The notes under the pieces are model-generated. The model had not been told where the DNA came from. It ran no database searches and was given only the letters and a program-made list of their open reading frames with translations. A stretch of DNA of 64,000 bases, taken from positions 1-64,000 of the forward strand of contig DHNY01000004.1 of assembly GCA_002409625.1 (NCBI GenBank), read 5' to 3'. Made by a program: the position numbers and the translations under genes. Shown piece after piece: positions 8,312 to 17,893 of the stretch (positions are counted from its first letter, which is position 1; the number at the start of each line of letters is the position of its first letter). The stretch is from Anaerolineaceae bacterium UBA5404 (lineage in GTDB: Bacteria; Chloroflexota; Anaerolineae; Anaerolineales; Anaerolineaceae).

Positions 8312-9345
8312 TCAACACCCTGATAGATATCGATAAGGTCTGCCAATACGCCAAAGGCGGTTGTTTTGGGGCTTGGGTCTGATTCTAAAATGCCTAAGCC
8401 TGGGAGCACGTCCAGCGCGAAGCTGACAAATGAGGAGGTGCCAGCCACGCTGTAAAGCGGGGAATCAGCCGAAACCATTTCTGGTTTTACTTGCGCGATA
8501 AAGTTGTTCTCTTGCCAGCCACCTCTGCAGACCAATTTCCAGCGTTTGCCTTTGGCTTTTGCCTCAGCGATCATCTCGCTGGTAATGCCTCTGATGCCGG
8601 TTCGGTCAACTTCCAGAGGTGTAATGGGGTGGTTCATCAAAACAGTGGAAAGGGCAGCCACTTTGATGGCAGCGTCCCAGCCGTCCACGTCGTTGCTTGG
8701 GTCACTTTCGGCAATGCCGATTTGTTGGGCATGCAGGATGGCGTCTTCAAGCGACGTGCCAACCTCCATGGCTTCAATCAGCAAATTGGTGCAGGAGTTG
8801 AGGATACCTACAAAGCCTTCGATTTCGGCACCCGCCAAGGTTTTGCGATGGAGCGAGAAGATTGGCGCGCCGTCCATAACCGCGGATTCAAACCGGAATT
8901 TCAAGCCTTTGGATTGCGCCAGTTGATTGAGCTTTTGATAAGCGTATACAACAGGACCTTTATTGGCGGTTATGCCGTGCAAACCATGCTCGAACCCGGC
9001 GTGTAAATGGTCAATGGCGGGCGTTCCAGCCTGAGGATTGACTGGTGTGGTTTCGACGAGCACGTCAGCAGGGCAGGATTTGATAAAGTCGAGCGTGTTC
9101 CCCTCAAAGGTCTGTGTGCCCAGGCTTGCCAGGCTTTGTTTGTTTTCGACCAGGCGGAGGGCTTCTGTGAGCTGGATGCCATCTGGGTTGATGCATGCCC
9201 CATGACGGGCAGTGATGATGCCGGTAACCTTGGCGCGGATGCCATAGTCCTTGCGTAGCGTTTCTTCCTTTTGCATCAAAAGGCTCGCAAAAGCGCGACC
9301 CACATTTCCAAAACCAATTAACATTAAGCGAACGTCTCTCATCAT
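8308..9345 (-). CDS. hom: Homoserine dehydrogenase
   Basis: A 345-residue enzyme that reduces aspartate semialdehyde to homoserine for threonine and methionine synthesis. It has an N-terminal Rossmann motif GFGNVG (11-16), the substrate-domain signature VGILNSCTNLLIEAM, and IAESDPSNDVDGWDAA, which carries catalytic acidic and Lys positions. There is no C-terminal ACT domain, so feedback control by threonine through that domain is not expected. Two adjacent ATG codons at 9345 and 9342 follow a GAGG. The upstream extension in the same frame has no Shine-Dalgarno and is not family-like. Confidence 0.92.
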   Translation of the reverse strand: MMRDVRLMLIGFGNVGRAFASLLMQKEETLRKDYGIRAKVTGIITARHGACINPDGIQLTEALRLVENKQSLASLGTQTFEGNTLDFIKSCPADVLVETTPVNPQAGTPAIDHLHAGFEHGLHGITANKGPVVYAYQKLNQLAQSKGLKFRFESAVMDGAPIFSLHRKTLAGAEIEGFVGILNSCTNLLIEAMEVGTSLEDAILHAQQIGIAESDPSNDVDGWDAAIKVAALSTVLMNHPITPLEVDRTGIRGITSEMIAEAKAKGKRWKLVCRGGWQENNFIAQVKPEMVSADSPLYSVAGTSSFVSFALDVLPGLGILESDPSPKTTAFGVLADLIDIYQGVE

Positions 9346-9437
9346 GCCAACCTCGTTACTCGTTTTTGTTATTATAGCCAAACATGCCAAATAGTGTGGC
9401 ATGAAGCTTCTTTTCGTTGTGTCTGGAAATACTTGCT

Positions 9438-12400
9438 CTAATAATCCAAAGGGTCTTGGATGCTAACGTTTTCATCGCCCAAAAGCCCACGCAGTTTGTT
9501 GAGTAGCGCTTGGTTGATTCTAACGCCATCATTGGGGAAGAAAATGACTTCAGATTCTTTGTGGGTTCCCGGGATGCTAAAAGAAAACTGGTCTTTGCCC
9601 GGGTAGGATTGCAAAATGCCGTAAATATGGGCGATATGCCTGAGCACACGTTCACGATCCCCGTTGTTGGGGATGGTAATCTTGAGCCATTGACGGAATA
9701 TGGCAGGCTCATCATCGTCATCTTCAAAGATGATGGTGTCTATATCAAATGCAGGGTGATTGGACGTGGCTGCTTCTTGCTGGGTTTGCTGTTCTGGCAA
9801 GCTTTCATCTGCTGATGTTTCAGTGCCTGTGCTATGGGTTTGGTTGTTCACAAGCGGCGAAGAAAAACCCTCTGCCTCAGCTTCGAATTCAGGTTCTTCA
9901 AGACTTTGCAAGACGCCAAGCGGGTGATCCATATCAAAGAAAGGATCGCTCAGTTCCTCAGTTTCGAACCATGAAATCTCCTCATCTATGGCGTAATCGC
10001 TTTCCGAGTCGTTCTCTTGTATTGTCAAATTTCCTGGGTCAATTGCCGGTTTTGAGCCGTTTTGTGGGTATCGATAACGGGAAAGTTTGCGCATATCAGG
10101 TAAATAGTTATCCAGTAGTTTTTCAAACAGCGTTTCCTGGCTGGTTGTGGGTGGTGCCAGGTTTTCGTCCACCTCAATACGCGCGACCGTATCAGCGATA
10201 ATCGAGTCGCCGCGTTCCTGATGTTGCATTTTGCCTTCAATGACCAAAAGCGAGCCAGGTTCAACCATGTGGCGGGACTTCGCCCAAACATTCGGGAACA
10301 TGACAATTTCTATTTCACCAAAGTTGTCTTCCAGGGTTACAAAAGCCATGTCATCACCTTTTTTGGTAACCAAGGCACGACTTCGTTTGACCATGCCACC
10401 AACTGTTACAGCTGCGCCGTCTTCAACATCTGAAAATTCATTAGAAGTGTTGCTTAAACGGTGGCTGATGTGGCGCATTAATTTGCTGAGTGGGTGATCT
10501 GAAATGTACAAGCCGAGGAGCTCACGTTCCCATTCCAGCTCTTCGTGTGAGTCTGATTTCGCGGTGCTTGAAAGCTTGATTTGCCCTGGCGCGTCCGGTC
10601 CGCCACCAAAAAGTGCCATTTGTCCCATGTCCACAGCCCGAAAATGGCTGGTGGAGGCATTCACAATCTGTTCGATAGCTCTTAAAAGGGCAACGCGTGG
10701 ACCAAAATCATCTAAGGCGCCAACTTTGATGAGGCATTCCAGCGCGCGTTTGCTTACCGCACGAAGGTCAACCCGACGGATAAAGTCGTTGATGTTTTCA
10801 AAAGGACGATTAGCCCTGCCTTTGATGATGGCTTCAACGGGTCCCAAACCTACATTTTTCACCGCGCCAAGACCAAAGCGGATGGCGGATTTGCCTTCTT
10901 CCTGGTCTTCGATGCTAAAATCAAATTCGCTGGCGTTGACGTTAGGCGGTAAGACTGCGATACCCATTGCCTGGCAATCAGAAACATAGGTGGCGCACTT
11001 TTCGTTATCGTTCTTCCAGGCAGAGAGTAGCGCGGTCATGTATTCGGCGGGGTAATGGCATTTGAGCCAGGCGGTTTTGACAGCGATAATGCCATAGTTT
11101 GAAGCGTGGCTCTTGTTAAAGCCATAATGGGCAAAAGCTTCCCAATGCCCGAAAATTTCCTCCGCTTTTTTGCGGGGAATGCCATTGGCTTCGGCTCCGG
11201 CGAGGAACTTGGCTCGATGTTTCTTAACTTCCTTGACCTTTTTCTTGGAAATCGCTGAGCGAAAATCGTCCGATTCACCAGGTGTATAGCTTGCCAGTTT
11301 CATGGCAGCTTGCATGATCTGCTCTTGGTAAACGGCGTGCCCATAGGTTTCGGAAAGGATGCTCTCCAGCTTGGGGTGTTGGTAACTCACCGGTTTTTTG
11401 CCATGCATATTGGCAATGTAGTCAGGGATAATGTCCATCGGGCCAGGTCGGTAGAGCGCAACCATGGCGATGACATGATGGATTGTTTTGGGTTGCATCT
11501 CCATCAGGTAACGGGTCATGCCACTGCCTTCCAGTTGGAAGAGCCCAGCGGTGTTGCCTTCACTGATGTACTTATACACTTCTGGGTCATCGATTGGAAT
11601 GGTGCTTAGGTTCAAGTTTGGACCACCACGGGCATGAATGTACTCGCATGCCTTGGACATAATGGTGAGCGTTACCAAACCCAGGAAGTCAACTTTTAGG
11701 AGCCCAAGTTCGTTGATGCCGTCCATATCGTACTGAGCCACGGTTTTAATCGGCAAGTTTTCACTGACACTGGTTGGTCGGTGCAGGGGCAAATACTCGG
11801 TAAGCTCGCGGTCACTGATAATCACGCCAGCAGCATGGGTGCCAACGTTGCGAACTGCGCCTTCGATGGCACTTGCTGTGTCGAGGAGTTTTTTCATTTC
11901 TTCTGAGCTGTTGTAAATTTCTTTAAGCTCAGAAACCTTTTGAAGGGACTCAGCCAAGGGAATGGCTTTGCCTTGATAGGCGCTTGGCACAACTTTAGCC
12001 ACACGGTCAACATCCGCCAGAGGGATGTTCATCACTCTGCCAACATCACGCACAGCTCCGCGGGCTGCAAGGGTGCCAAAGGTGATGATTTGGGCAACAT
12101 GGCTCGCCCCATACCTTTGGTTACAATATTCCATCACTTCCGAGCGGCGGTCATCCTGAAAGTCCAGGTCAATATCCGGCATGGTAATGCGGTCTGGGTT
12201 CAAAAAGCGCTCGAACAAAAGTTTGTGTGAAAGCGGTTCAACCGTGGTGATTTCCAAAGCATAGGCAACCAAGGAGCCGTTGCCCGAACCACGCACGTTG
12301 TACCAGATTTTCTTTTCACGCGAATAACGGCAAAGATCCCACACGATCAAGAAGTAGGCGGCAAAACCCATCTGCTGAATAACGCTCAATTCATAATCGA

Positions 12401-13364
12401 GGCGCTCTTGCATTTCGGGGCTATCGACGCGATCAGGCTGGAGTCTGCGTAAGCCATCCTCACAAACCTCGCGCAGGTAACTTTCTGCAGTTTGTCCTTC
12501 GGGAACTTCAAACAAAGGCAAATGGTAACCTTTTCTGCTGAGGTCCAGGTTGCAACGTTCCGCGATTTCAAGGGTGTTCTCGATGGCCTCGGGAAGCTGG
12601 GCAAAGAGGGATTTCATCTCTTCGGGACTGCGCATGTAATAGCTGTCATCGGTCATGCGCATGCGTGTGGGGTCACTTAGTAATTTGCCGGTTTGAATAC
12701 AAAGCAAAACATCTTGTAAAGCGGCGTCTTCTGGTTTGATGTAGTGCACGTCATTGGTTGCAACCAGTCGCGTGTTGGATTTTCTGCCTAGCTCCAACAA
12801 GAGGCGGTTTATTCGGTGAAGATCAGGAATGTTATGATCCTGCAGCTCCAGATAAAAGTTTTCATGTCCAAAGACTTCGCGATACCAGGCAACGGCACGT
12901 TCGGCGCGTTCATGGTCGTTATCCAAAAGCGCGCGCGAAATCTCGCCAGAGATACAGGCAGAAGTGGCGATGAGCCCGTCACTATGCTCGGCGAGCACTT
13001 TTTTGTCGATGCGAGGTGTGTAATAATGGCCTTCCAGTTGAGAAACCGAGGCGAGTTTAAGCAGGTTTTGGTAGCCGGTTTTGTTTTTGGCAAGCAAAAT
13101 GAGGTGGGAAGCGTGACGGTCTTTTTGGGCGTCTTTGTCTTGCATCCGGCGGGGTGCCAAGTAGGTTTCCAGCCCAATAATAGGTTTGATGCCGGCATTT
13201 TTAGCCGCGCGATAGAAATCCAGCGTGCCAAACATGGTGCCATGATCGGTTAGCGCCAAGGCAGGCATGCCCAGTTCTTTGGCGCGCGCTACCAGATCAG
13301 CAGGCTTGCCGAATCCATCTAATATGGAGTATGAAGAATGGACATGGAGGTGGACAAAAGACAT
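9438..13364 (-). CDS. dnaE: DNA polymerase III alpha subunit
   Basis: The replicative polymerase, 1308 residues. The PHP domain opens the protein (HLHVHSSYS at 5-13), and the palm aspartates are in PDIDLDF at 396-402. Tandem helix-hairpin-helix/fingers segments follow, then an OB-fold near residues 985-1050 (VTVGGMVKRSRALVTKKG). From about 1105 to 1220 there is a long, acidic, poorly conserved linker rich in Glu/Asp/Ser, followed by a compact C-terminal domain resembling the usual clamp-proximal tail. That linker is why the protein exceeds the common ~1160 residues of DnaE1. The ATG at 13364 gives the canonical N-terminus. Confidence 0.95.
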   Translation of the reverse strand: MSFVHLHVHSSYSILDGFGKPADLVARAKELGMPALALTDHGTMFGTLDFYRAAKNAGIKPIIGLETYLAPRRMQDKDAQKDRHASHLILLAKNKTGYQNLLKLASVSQLEGHYYTPRIDKKVLAEHSDGLIATSACISGEISRALLDNDHERAERAVAWYREVFGHENFYLELQDHNIPDLHRINRLLLELGRKSNTRLVATNDVHYIKPEDAALQDVLLCIQTGKLLSDPTRMRMTDDSYYMRSPEEMKSLFAQLPEAIENTLEIAERCNLDLSRKGYHLPLFEVPEGQTAESYLREVCEDGLRRLQPDRVDSPEMQERLDYELSVIQQMGFAAYFLIVWDLCRYSREKKIWYNVRGSGNGSLVAYALEITTVEPLSHKLLFERFLNPDRITMPDIDLDFQDDRRSEVMEYCNQRYGASHVAQIITFGTLAARGAVRDVGRVMNIPLADVDRVAKVVPSAYQGKAIPLAESLQKVSELKEIYNSSEEMKKLLDTASAIEGAVRNVGTHAAGVIISDRELTEYLPLHRPTSVSENLPIKTVAQYDMDGINELGLLKVDFLGLVTLTIMSKACEYIHARGGPNLNLSTIPIDDPEVYKYISEGNTAGLFQLEGSGMTRYLMEMQPKTIHHVIAMVALYRPGPMDIIPDYIANMHGKKPVSYQHPKLESILSETYGHAVYQEQIMQAAMKLASYTPGESDDFRSAISKKKVKEVKKHRAKFLAGAEANGIPRKKAEEIFGHWEAFAHYGFNKSHASNYGIIAVKTAWLKCHYPAEYMTALLSAWKNDNEKCATYVSDCQAMGIAVLPPNVNASEFDFSIEDQEEGKSAIRFGLGAVKNVGLGPVEAIIKGRANRPFENINDFIRRVDLRAVSKRALECLIKVGALDDFGPRVALLRAIEQIVNASTSHFRAVDMGQMALFGGGPDAPGQIKLSSTAKSDSHEELEWERELLGLYISDHPLSKLMRHISHRLSNTSNEFSDVEDGAAVTVGGMVKRSRALVTKKGDDMAFVTLEDNFGEIEIVMFPNVWAKSRHMVEPGSLLVIEGKMQHQERGDSIIADTVARIEVDENLAPPTTSQETLFEKLLDNYLPDMRKLSRYRYPQNGSKPAIDPGNLTIQENDSESDYAIDEEISWFETEELSDPFFDMDHPLGVLQSLEEPEFEAEAEGFSSPLVNNQTHSTGTETSADESLPEQQTQQEAATSNHPAFDIDTIIFEDDDDEPAIFRQWLKITIPNNGDRERVLRHIAHIYGILQSYPGKDQFSFSIPGTHKESEVIFFPNDGVRINQALLNKLRGLLGDENVSIQDPLDY

Positions 13365-13576
13365 GGTTGGCTTGGATTTCGTTTCTATTTTTTATTTCAC
13401 ACAATGGCAATGATGGAATAATTTTGACCCATGTTTATCATGCCATGGCAAGACTAAGTATAGCACAGCGAGCTGGTGATTTCCCTTTTGAATGCTTAAA
13501 AGTTTGCATGTTTTAAGGTTGGAAAAGCTTAAATAAAATCGTGCAAAGATTAGCAGTTTTTATTGAGATGGGTTTT

Positions 13577-14572
13577 TCAATCCTTTTTGCGAAGCAAGTC
13601 TAAGCCCAGAAATTGTTGGCTCAGATCTGGTTCGAAACGCAAAGTGTCCCGTTTGCGGATGAGCGTTTCCTCCAGCAATTGGCGGTTTGCGCGGGTGGCA
13701 TCTGCCAGGAAGCCAATAATTACCAAAAGCACACTTGCAATCACCATCGTGCCGCCCAACGTAACACTCTGTATAAAACGCCCACCATTTCCCATGAGGT
13801 AATAAACCAAAAACCGAATAATGAGCGCGAGGCCGGGCAAACCAACCAAGACCCCACTGATCATGAAACTTCGCAAAGGTTGGTAAAGCAAATAAGAGCG
13901 CACAATTGCTCCGCCCTGACGCCAAATGAAATGCGCTATGCCTTTATGCAATCGGGATGCCCGTGTGGCAGGATTGGTATGGATAGGCACGCTGGCGATG
14001 TTTAATTGCGATTTTCCGGCTTGTATGAGGGTGTCCAGGGTGTAGGAATAGGGGTTGTAAACCTGTAAAGGCAACGCCGCATAACGTGAGAAAGCACGAA
14101 AACCGCTGGCAGCATCTGGCACGTTGGTGCTGGAAACCCGACGTACGAAAGCTGTACCGAGCCGCTCAAGCAGGCGTTTGAATGGCGAAAAGTGCATATT
14201 TTTAGCCAGTTGGCGATCGCCGATGACAAGATCATGCGTTTTTTTAAGGATGGGTTGAATAAGCTCAGGAATGTCGCCACCCGGATATTGATTATCGGCG
14301 TCTGTATTTACGATGATGTCTGCACCCAGGGCAAGTGAAAACTGAATACCATCCATAAACGCACGGGAGAGCCCCCGGTTTTGGCGATGGCGGATGACAT
14401 AATCAGCGCCATTGGCAAGGGCGACCTGCGCGGTGTTATCTGTTGACCCATCATCAATGACCACCACTTGAATCTCGTCCACGCCATCAATTTGGCGGGG
14501 TAAATCAGCTAATGCCAGTGGCAATGTTTCGGCTTCGTTATAGGCAGGAATTTGAATGACGAGTTTGGTCAT
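13577..14572 (-). CDS. Family 2 glycosyltransferase with C-terminal membrane anchor (DPM-like)
   Basis: A 331-residue enzyme like dolichyl/polyprenyl-phosphate sugar synthases. The N-terminal GT-A domain has IPAYNEAETLP, VIDDGSTDNT and NTDADNQYPGGDI (metal-binding DxD-like). After residue 225 two hydrophobic segments anchor it. Such enzymes load a sugar onto a lipid carrier that GT-C enzymes then use outside the cell, and two GT-C-like proteins occur in this window (5988-7841 and 35721-39353). The ATG at 14572 has AAAGG upstream and starts at the family N-terminus. A longer frame reaching into the DUF951 gene is rejected. Confidence 0.88.
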   Translation of the reverse strand: MTKLVIQIPAYNEAETLPLALADLPRQIDGVDEIQVVVIDDGSTDNTAQVALANGADYVIRHRQNRGLSRAFMDGIQFSLALGADIIVNTDADNQYPGGDIPELIQPILKKTHDLVIGDRQLAKNMHFSPFKRLLERLGTAFVRRVSSTNVPDAASGFRAFSRYAALPLQVYNPYSYTLDTLIQAGKSQLNIASVPIHTNPATRASRLHKGIAHFIWRQGGAIVRSYLLYQPLRSFMISGVLVGLPGLALIIRFLVYYLMGNGGRFIQSVTLGGTMVIASVLLVIIGFLADATRANRQLLEETLIRKRDTLRFEPDLSQQFLGLDLLRKKD

Positions 14573-14588
14573 AAGCTTGCTTACCTTT

Positions 14589-14810
14589 CTATTCTTGGGG
14601 CAGAGCTTTTGGCTCTTCGTTTGGCTTGCCTGGCGTAATGCTTTTGGCGCGACGATTGAGTTCGCGTCGGGTGAGCATAACACGCCTTAGGCAGGTTTGG
14701 CATTGGATGCCAATATCTGCACCGATGCGGGTAACTTCCCAGACCCAGCCACCACAAGGGTGTTGTTTGCGCATACGCACGAGGTCTCCGATTTGTATAT
14801 CGGTTAGCAT
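14589..14810 (-). CDS. DUF951 family protein
   Basis: A 73-residue protein with the full DUF951 signature: IGDLVRMRKQHPCGGWVWEV, then a CQTCLRRVMLTR segment with a CxxC that may bind zinc. Function is unknown in the family. It lies 16 bases upstream of the glycosyltransferase on the same strand and is divergent from the M50 protease, with only 56 bases between the two start codons. Confidence 0.85.
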   Translation of the reverse strand: MLTDIQIGDLVRMRKQHPCGGWVWEVTRIGADIGIQCQTCLRRVMLTRRELNRRAKSITPGKPNEEPKALPQE

Positions 14811-14866
14811 GTTGAGATTATAACACCGCGTGTTACAATTTTAAGGTATTATGAAATTGGAGCGCT

Positions 14867-15505
14867 ATGTTTGGTTTGGATTTGCCCACAATCATTAACC
14901 GCATCATCATTTTGGTGATTGCCTTTACCGTGCACGAGTTTATGCATGCTTTTGTAGCATTTAAATTTGGTGATTTAACAGCCAAAAATGCCGGACGCCT
15001 GACCTTGAATCCATTGGTGCATTTGGATCCACTCGGATCGATCATGTTGCTTTTCGCAGGCTTTGGCTGGGCAAAACCGGTGCCTGTTAACCCTTATGTC
15101 ATTCGCCAAAAGAGCCCAGCCGGCTTGATGTTGGTCTCGCTTGCTGGTCCACTGAGTAATTTAACAATGGCTGCTATTGCTGCTGGTGTTTTCAGACTCT
15201 TCATTGCATTGGATAATAGCTGGGTTCCTCCGTCGTGGGTGTCGGCATTTATCCTTGAATTTATCATGATCAACATCTTGCTCTTCTTATTCAACATGAT
15301 CCCCATTGCACCGCTGGACGGGGACAAAGTGCTTGAGTACACCATGCCCAATGCCTGGAGCAAAGTTTTTGACTCTTTTCGGGCAATTGGCCCCTACGTT
15401 TTGTTTGGCGCGCTGATTTTGGGCAGATTCACTGGTTTTAGTTTGTTTAGCTATCTGCTGCATGGTCCGATGTCAAGGATTTTTAATTTCCTGATTGGTT
15501 GGTAG
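14867..15505 (+). CDS. Site-2 protease family (M50) membrane protein
   Basis: A 212-residue membrane metalloprotease homologue. The zinc motif His23-Glu24-x2-His27 is in the first hydrophobic segment (VHEFMHAF), and PIAPLDGDK near residue 145 supplies the usual second Asp site (LDG). Length and six or so hydrophobic segments fit the compact M50B group without PDZ domain. GGAG lies 5 bases before the ATG. The substrate is unknown. The GIY-YIG gene follows after 5 bases, so the two are probably co-transcribed. Confidence 0.88.
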   Translation: MFGLDLPTIINRIIILVIAFTVHEFMHAFVAFKFGDLTAKNAGRLTLNPLVHLDPLGSIMLLFAGFGWAKPVPVNPYVIRQKSPAGLMLVSLAGPLSNLTMAAIAAGVFRLFIALDNSWVPPSWVSAFILEFIMINILLFLFNMIPIAPLDGDKVLEYTMPNAWSKVFDSFRAIGPYVLFGALILGRFTGFSLFSYLLHGPMSRIFNFLIGW

Positions 15506-15510
15506 TTTTA

Positions 15511-15810
15511 ATGGCATTTTATTGTTACATGGTGGAATGTGCCAATGGCGCGCTTTACACCGGCTGGACAACTGATCCGCTAAGGCGTGAAAAAGAGCAT
15601 AACGCTGGTCGAGGCGCGCGTTATACCCGCATGAACGGACCGGTGCGATTGGTTTATGTTGAGGAACTGCTCAATCGGATTGAAGCGCAAAAGCGAGAAT
15701 TGCAAATAAAAGGACTGAATTCCATCTACAAGCGCAGATTAATTGATACTGAGGGAAATATTATTGCCACGCTAACCGAGGAAAAACCATTAAACGGTTG
15801 TGAACAATAG
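15511..15810 (+). CDS. GIY-YIG nuclease family protein (YhbQ/UPF0213-like)
   Basis: A 99-residue single-domain GIY-YIG protein: YCYMVECANGALYTGWT, then NAGRGARYTR and the Glu-containing helix EAQKRELQIKGL. Members include YhbQ/UPF0213, whose cellular role is unclear but is linked to DNA repair. The ATG at 15511 is 5 bases after the M50 stop. An in-frame TTG at 15499 is possible but would overlap the upstream gene with no better ribosome site. Confidence 0.85.
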   Translation: MAFYCYMVECANGALYTGWTTDPLRREKEHNAGRGARYTRMNGPVRLVYVEELLNRIEAQKRELQIKGLNSIYKRRLIDTEGNIIATLTEEKPLNGCEQ

Positions 15811-15815
15811 GCTGG

Positions 15816-16442
15816 TTAATAAATTCGCCGCGAACTTACGATGAGTAAGACCACTCCTAAAAAGACCAAAGCAAAAATCCCATAAGCCAAGTAACGTGAG
15901 TTGTTGGTAAATACGCGTTCTAATAAACCCTGGCTGACTTCAGGCAGAGGTGTGATGGTTGGCGTAAGCTCGGGCGTGGGTTCAAAAAGGAGAGGCATAA
16001 CTTCTGCTTCTTCATCTGCGACTTCAAAGTCTTCAGGCGTCTCTGTGGGTTCTGGCGTAGGCGCTTCAACTTTTTTAATGATTAAGATGTCCCCAGGGTT
16101 GATAATGCTATCAATGGTAATGTTGTTGAGGGCGAGAATTTCTTGTAAGTTGACGCCATAAAGATCTGCGATATGAAAAAGAAATTGCGCTTCAAGCACG
16201 GTGTGTTTGATGTAGCCATCTGGTCCGGGTGTTGCGGTTTGGGTGTAAAGTTCCACCGGGTATGTTGGAATAATTACAGGTGTGGGCACTTCTTGATCCT
16301 GCTGAGCTTGAATACTCGTGTGAATTGCATGGGAAGTCTGGTTCGCAGGTAAATCAAAAGAAGCCAAGCCGGGCTTGGTGGATGTGAAACTAAAAATGAT
16401 GAACCCCACTGCGAGTAGTACGGAAATAAATCTTTTTTGCAT
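15816..16442 (-). CDS. Secreted LysM-domain protein with C-terminal membrane anchor
   Basis: A 208-residue protein. The N-terminal signal sequence begins at the ATG at 16442 (MQKRF, hydrophobic core). A single LysM module runs from YIKHTVLEAQFLFHIADLYG to NPGDILIIKK, and after a Pro/Thr/Glu-rich linker a C-terminal transmembrane helix (YGIFALVFLGVVLLIVSS) ends with basic residues. It should hold peptidoglycan from the membrane side. It is convergent with the GIY-YIG gene and divergent from the lipoprotein cluster. A longer frame starts at 16511, but only the shorter start gives a signal peptide at the N-terminus. Confidence 0.8.
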   Translation of the reverse strand: MQKRFISVLLAVGFIIFSFTSTKPGLASFDLPANQTSHAIHTSIQAQQDQEVPTPVIIPTYPVELYTQTATPGPDGYIKHTVLEAQFLFHIADLYGVNLQEILALNNITIDSIINPGDILIIKKVEAPTPEPTETPEDFEVADEEAEVMPLLFEPTPELTPTITPLPEVSQGLLERVFTNNSRYLAYGIFALVFLGVVLLIVSSRRIY

Positions 16443-16590
16443 AGTCAACTTGCGACTTCTTCTTCTGGCATTATTATAGCTGAAAAGAAGGTTTTGTGAA
16501 TTTGCAAGCAAAAATGCCCCTTATTTGATAGGACTGCGCCAGAAGTCCATAGCACAATTGGGATATAATCATCTTTACGGTATTTTAGAT

Positions 16591-17319
16591 ATGAGAAAAA
16601 TAATCCTGCTCATAAGCCTGATATTAATGGGATTTATTTCTGCTTGTGCACCTGTAAACACAAGGGATAGTGAACCCTTTGATCCCGTAGCGGCAACGAT
16701 CTTGGCATTGGATGCTGAGGCAACTGCTAAATCTATGACCATAAAGCCTACCGCAATATTAACTTTAGCTCCATCGGCGACCTTTGTCCCTACCAAGGTT
16801 GAAGCCACACCAACACTTTCACCAACACCGGCACCAACCGCGATTCCTTTTGAGGGCTTTTTGAAACACTTTCGGTTTTACCGGGCGTGGTGGTATGAAG
16901 GTAAAACCTTCTTCTATTTCCTTAATGCCGGCATTGATTTTACAATGTACGCCAAAGCCGATGATTATTTGCTTAATTGCGAGTCAGACCCAAAAAATCC
17001 AAGTGGTATGATCTGTGAACATGAAGGCAAAATTGAAGAAGATGATATGGATTTTGCTTTTTATCTTGATGAAACGCGACAAGACCCTGTGTTTGAACAT
17101 CGCTACAACGCCGAATTGAAAGACAACACGATATATCATTATCAATACGACTGTCCGGACCGGGGCAAAAACGTGTCCTGCGTTTCTGAATATCGCCTTT
17201 ATGATGGAAGGTGTTATTATTCACACACTTGTTATGATGCTTGCGGTTTGTACTATTCAAAAGATAATTTACCCAAGGAATTTAAGGAGTTTCAGGGCTT
17301 TACAACGCCTTGTAATTAG
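16591..17319 (+). CDS. Lipoprotein of a tandem Cys-rich family, copy 1 (long form)
   Basis: A 242-residue lipoprotein with an Ile-Ser-Ala-Cys lipobox. A Thr/Pro-rich linker is followed by a region absent from the other copies, then the shared C-terminal motif CPDRGKNVSC...EYR...C...CYDACG...PC with six conserved Cys. TATAAT at 16564-16569 is a likely -10, and no clear Shine-Dalgarno precedes the ATG. It is the first of four head-to-tail paralogues, each starting within 8 bases of the previous stop, so one transcript is likely. No known domain is recognised. Six Cys suggest three disulfides in an exported fold. Confidence 0.72.
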   Translation: MRKIILLISLILMGFISACAPVNTRDSEPFDPVAATILALDAEATAKSMTIKPTAILTLAPSATFVPTKVEATPTLSPTPAPTAIPFEGFLKHFRFYRAWWYEGKTFFYFLNAGIDFTMYAKADDYLLNCESDPKNPSGMICEHEGKIEEDDMDFAFYLDETRQDPVFEHRYNAELKDNTIYHYQYDCPDRGKNVSCVSEYRLYDGRCYYSHTCYDACGLYYSKDNLPKEFKEFQGFTTPCN

Positions 17320-17892
17320 ATGAATCTGATCATTTCCACGGTAAAGAAAAAGCGAGTAAACATCCCTGAAATTGGGGTTTTATTTGTGCTAACTTTTGTG
17401 CTTTTGTCTTCCTGTTCGACCACTCCCAGCCAAAACTATCTGCCTACGGGTATTATGAAGGAGGGTCTCAAAGAAAGCTGGACTCCGACCCCAACCTCAA
17501 CGTCTACGGCAACCTCTACGCCTACAATAACCCATACCGCAACAGCCACGTGTACTGCCACACCAAGCTATACGCCGAGCCATACGCCCAGTTTTACGCC
17601 TACTTCTACGAGAACACCCACGCCACCACCAACTGATTTACCCAGTGTCTGGGCACCTAACCCAGGCTTAATTTGGCCGAGGGCGGATTTTACGCAGGCG
17701 GATATATGGTGGGATCACAGTAATAACTGCCCTGAACGGGGCACAAATATCAGCTGTGAAACTGAATACCGCAATTATAGTGGCCGTTGTCTGGTTGGCA
17801 TGAGTTGCTTTGATGCTTGTGGTGCTTACTATGGTGTTGATACAATAAAGTATGGTAGTGGCGATTATACTTTTTCTGGTCCCTGCCATTAG
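17320..17892 (+). CDS. Lipoprotein of a tandem Cys-rich family, copy 2
   Basis: A 190-residue lipoprotein that starts directly after the stop of copy 1 with no spacer. The lipobox is Leu-Ser-Ser-Cys. The linker is an unusually regular Thr/Pro/Ser array. The C-terminal domain has the WPRADF entry motif, CPERGTNISC, EYR, and CFDACGAYYGVDTIKYG, ending in PCH. It is most similar to copy 3. Function is unknown; an exported, disulfide-stabilised binding domain on a flexible stalk is the simplest reading. Confidence 0.72.
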   Translation: MNLIISTVKKKRVNIPEIGVLFVLTFVLLSSCSTTPSQNYLPTGIMKEGLKESWTPTPTSTSTATSTPTITHTATATCTATPSYTPSHTPSFTPTSTRTPTPPPTDLPSVWAPNPGLIWPRADFTQADIWWDHSNNCPERGTNISCETEYRNYSGRCLVGMSCFDACGAYYGVDTIKYGSGDYTFSGPCH

Positions 17893-17893
17893 G

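Noticed and set aside
9438..13364. Long open frames antisense to dnaE
   Set aside because: They lack ribosome sites and family resemblance, and follow from the codon pattern of the real gene.
14573..14683. Longer N-terminus of the DPM-like glycosyltransferase
   Set aside because: It overlaps the DUF951 gene on the same strand, has no homology-like sequence, and the ATG at 14572 gives the canonical start.
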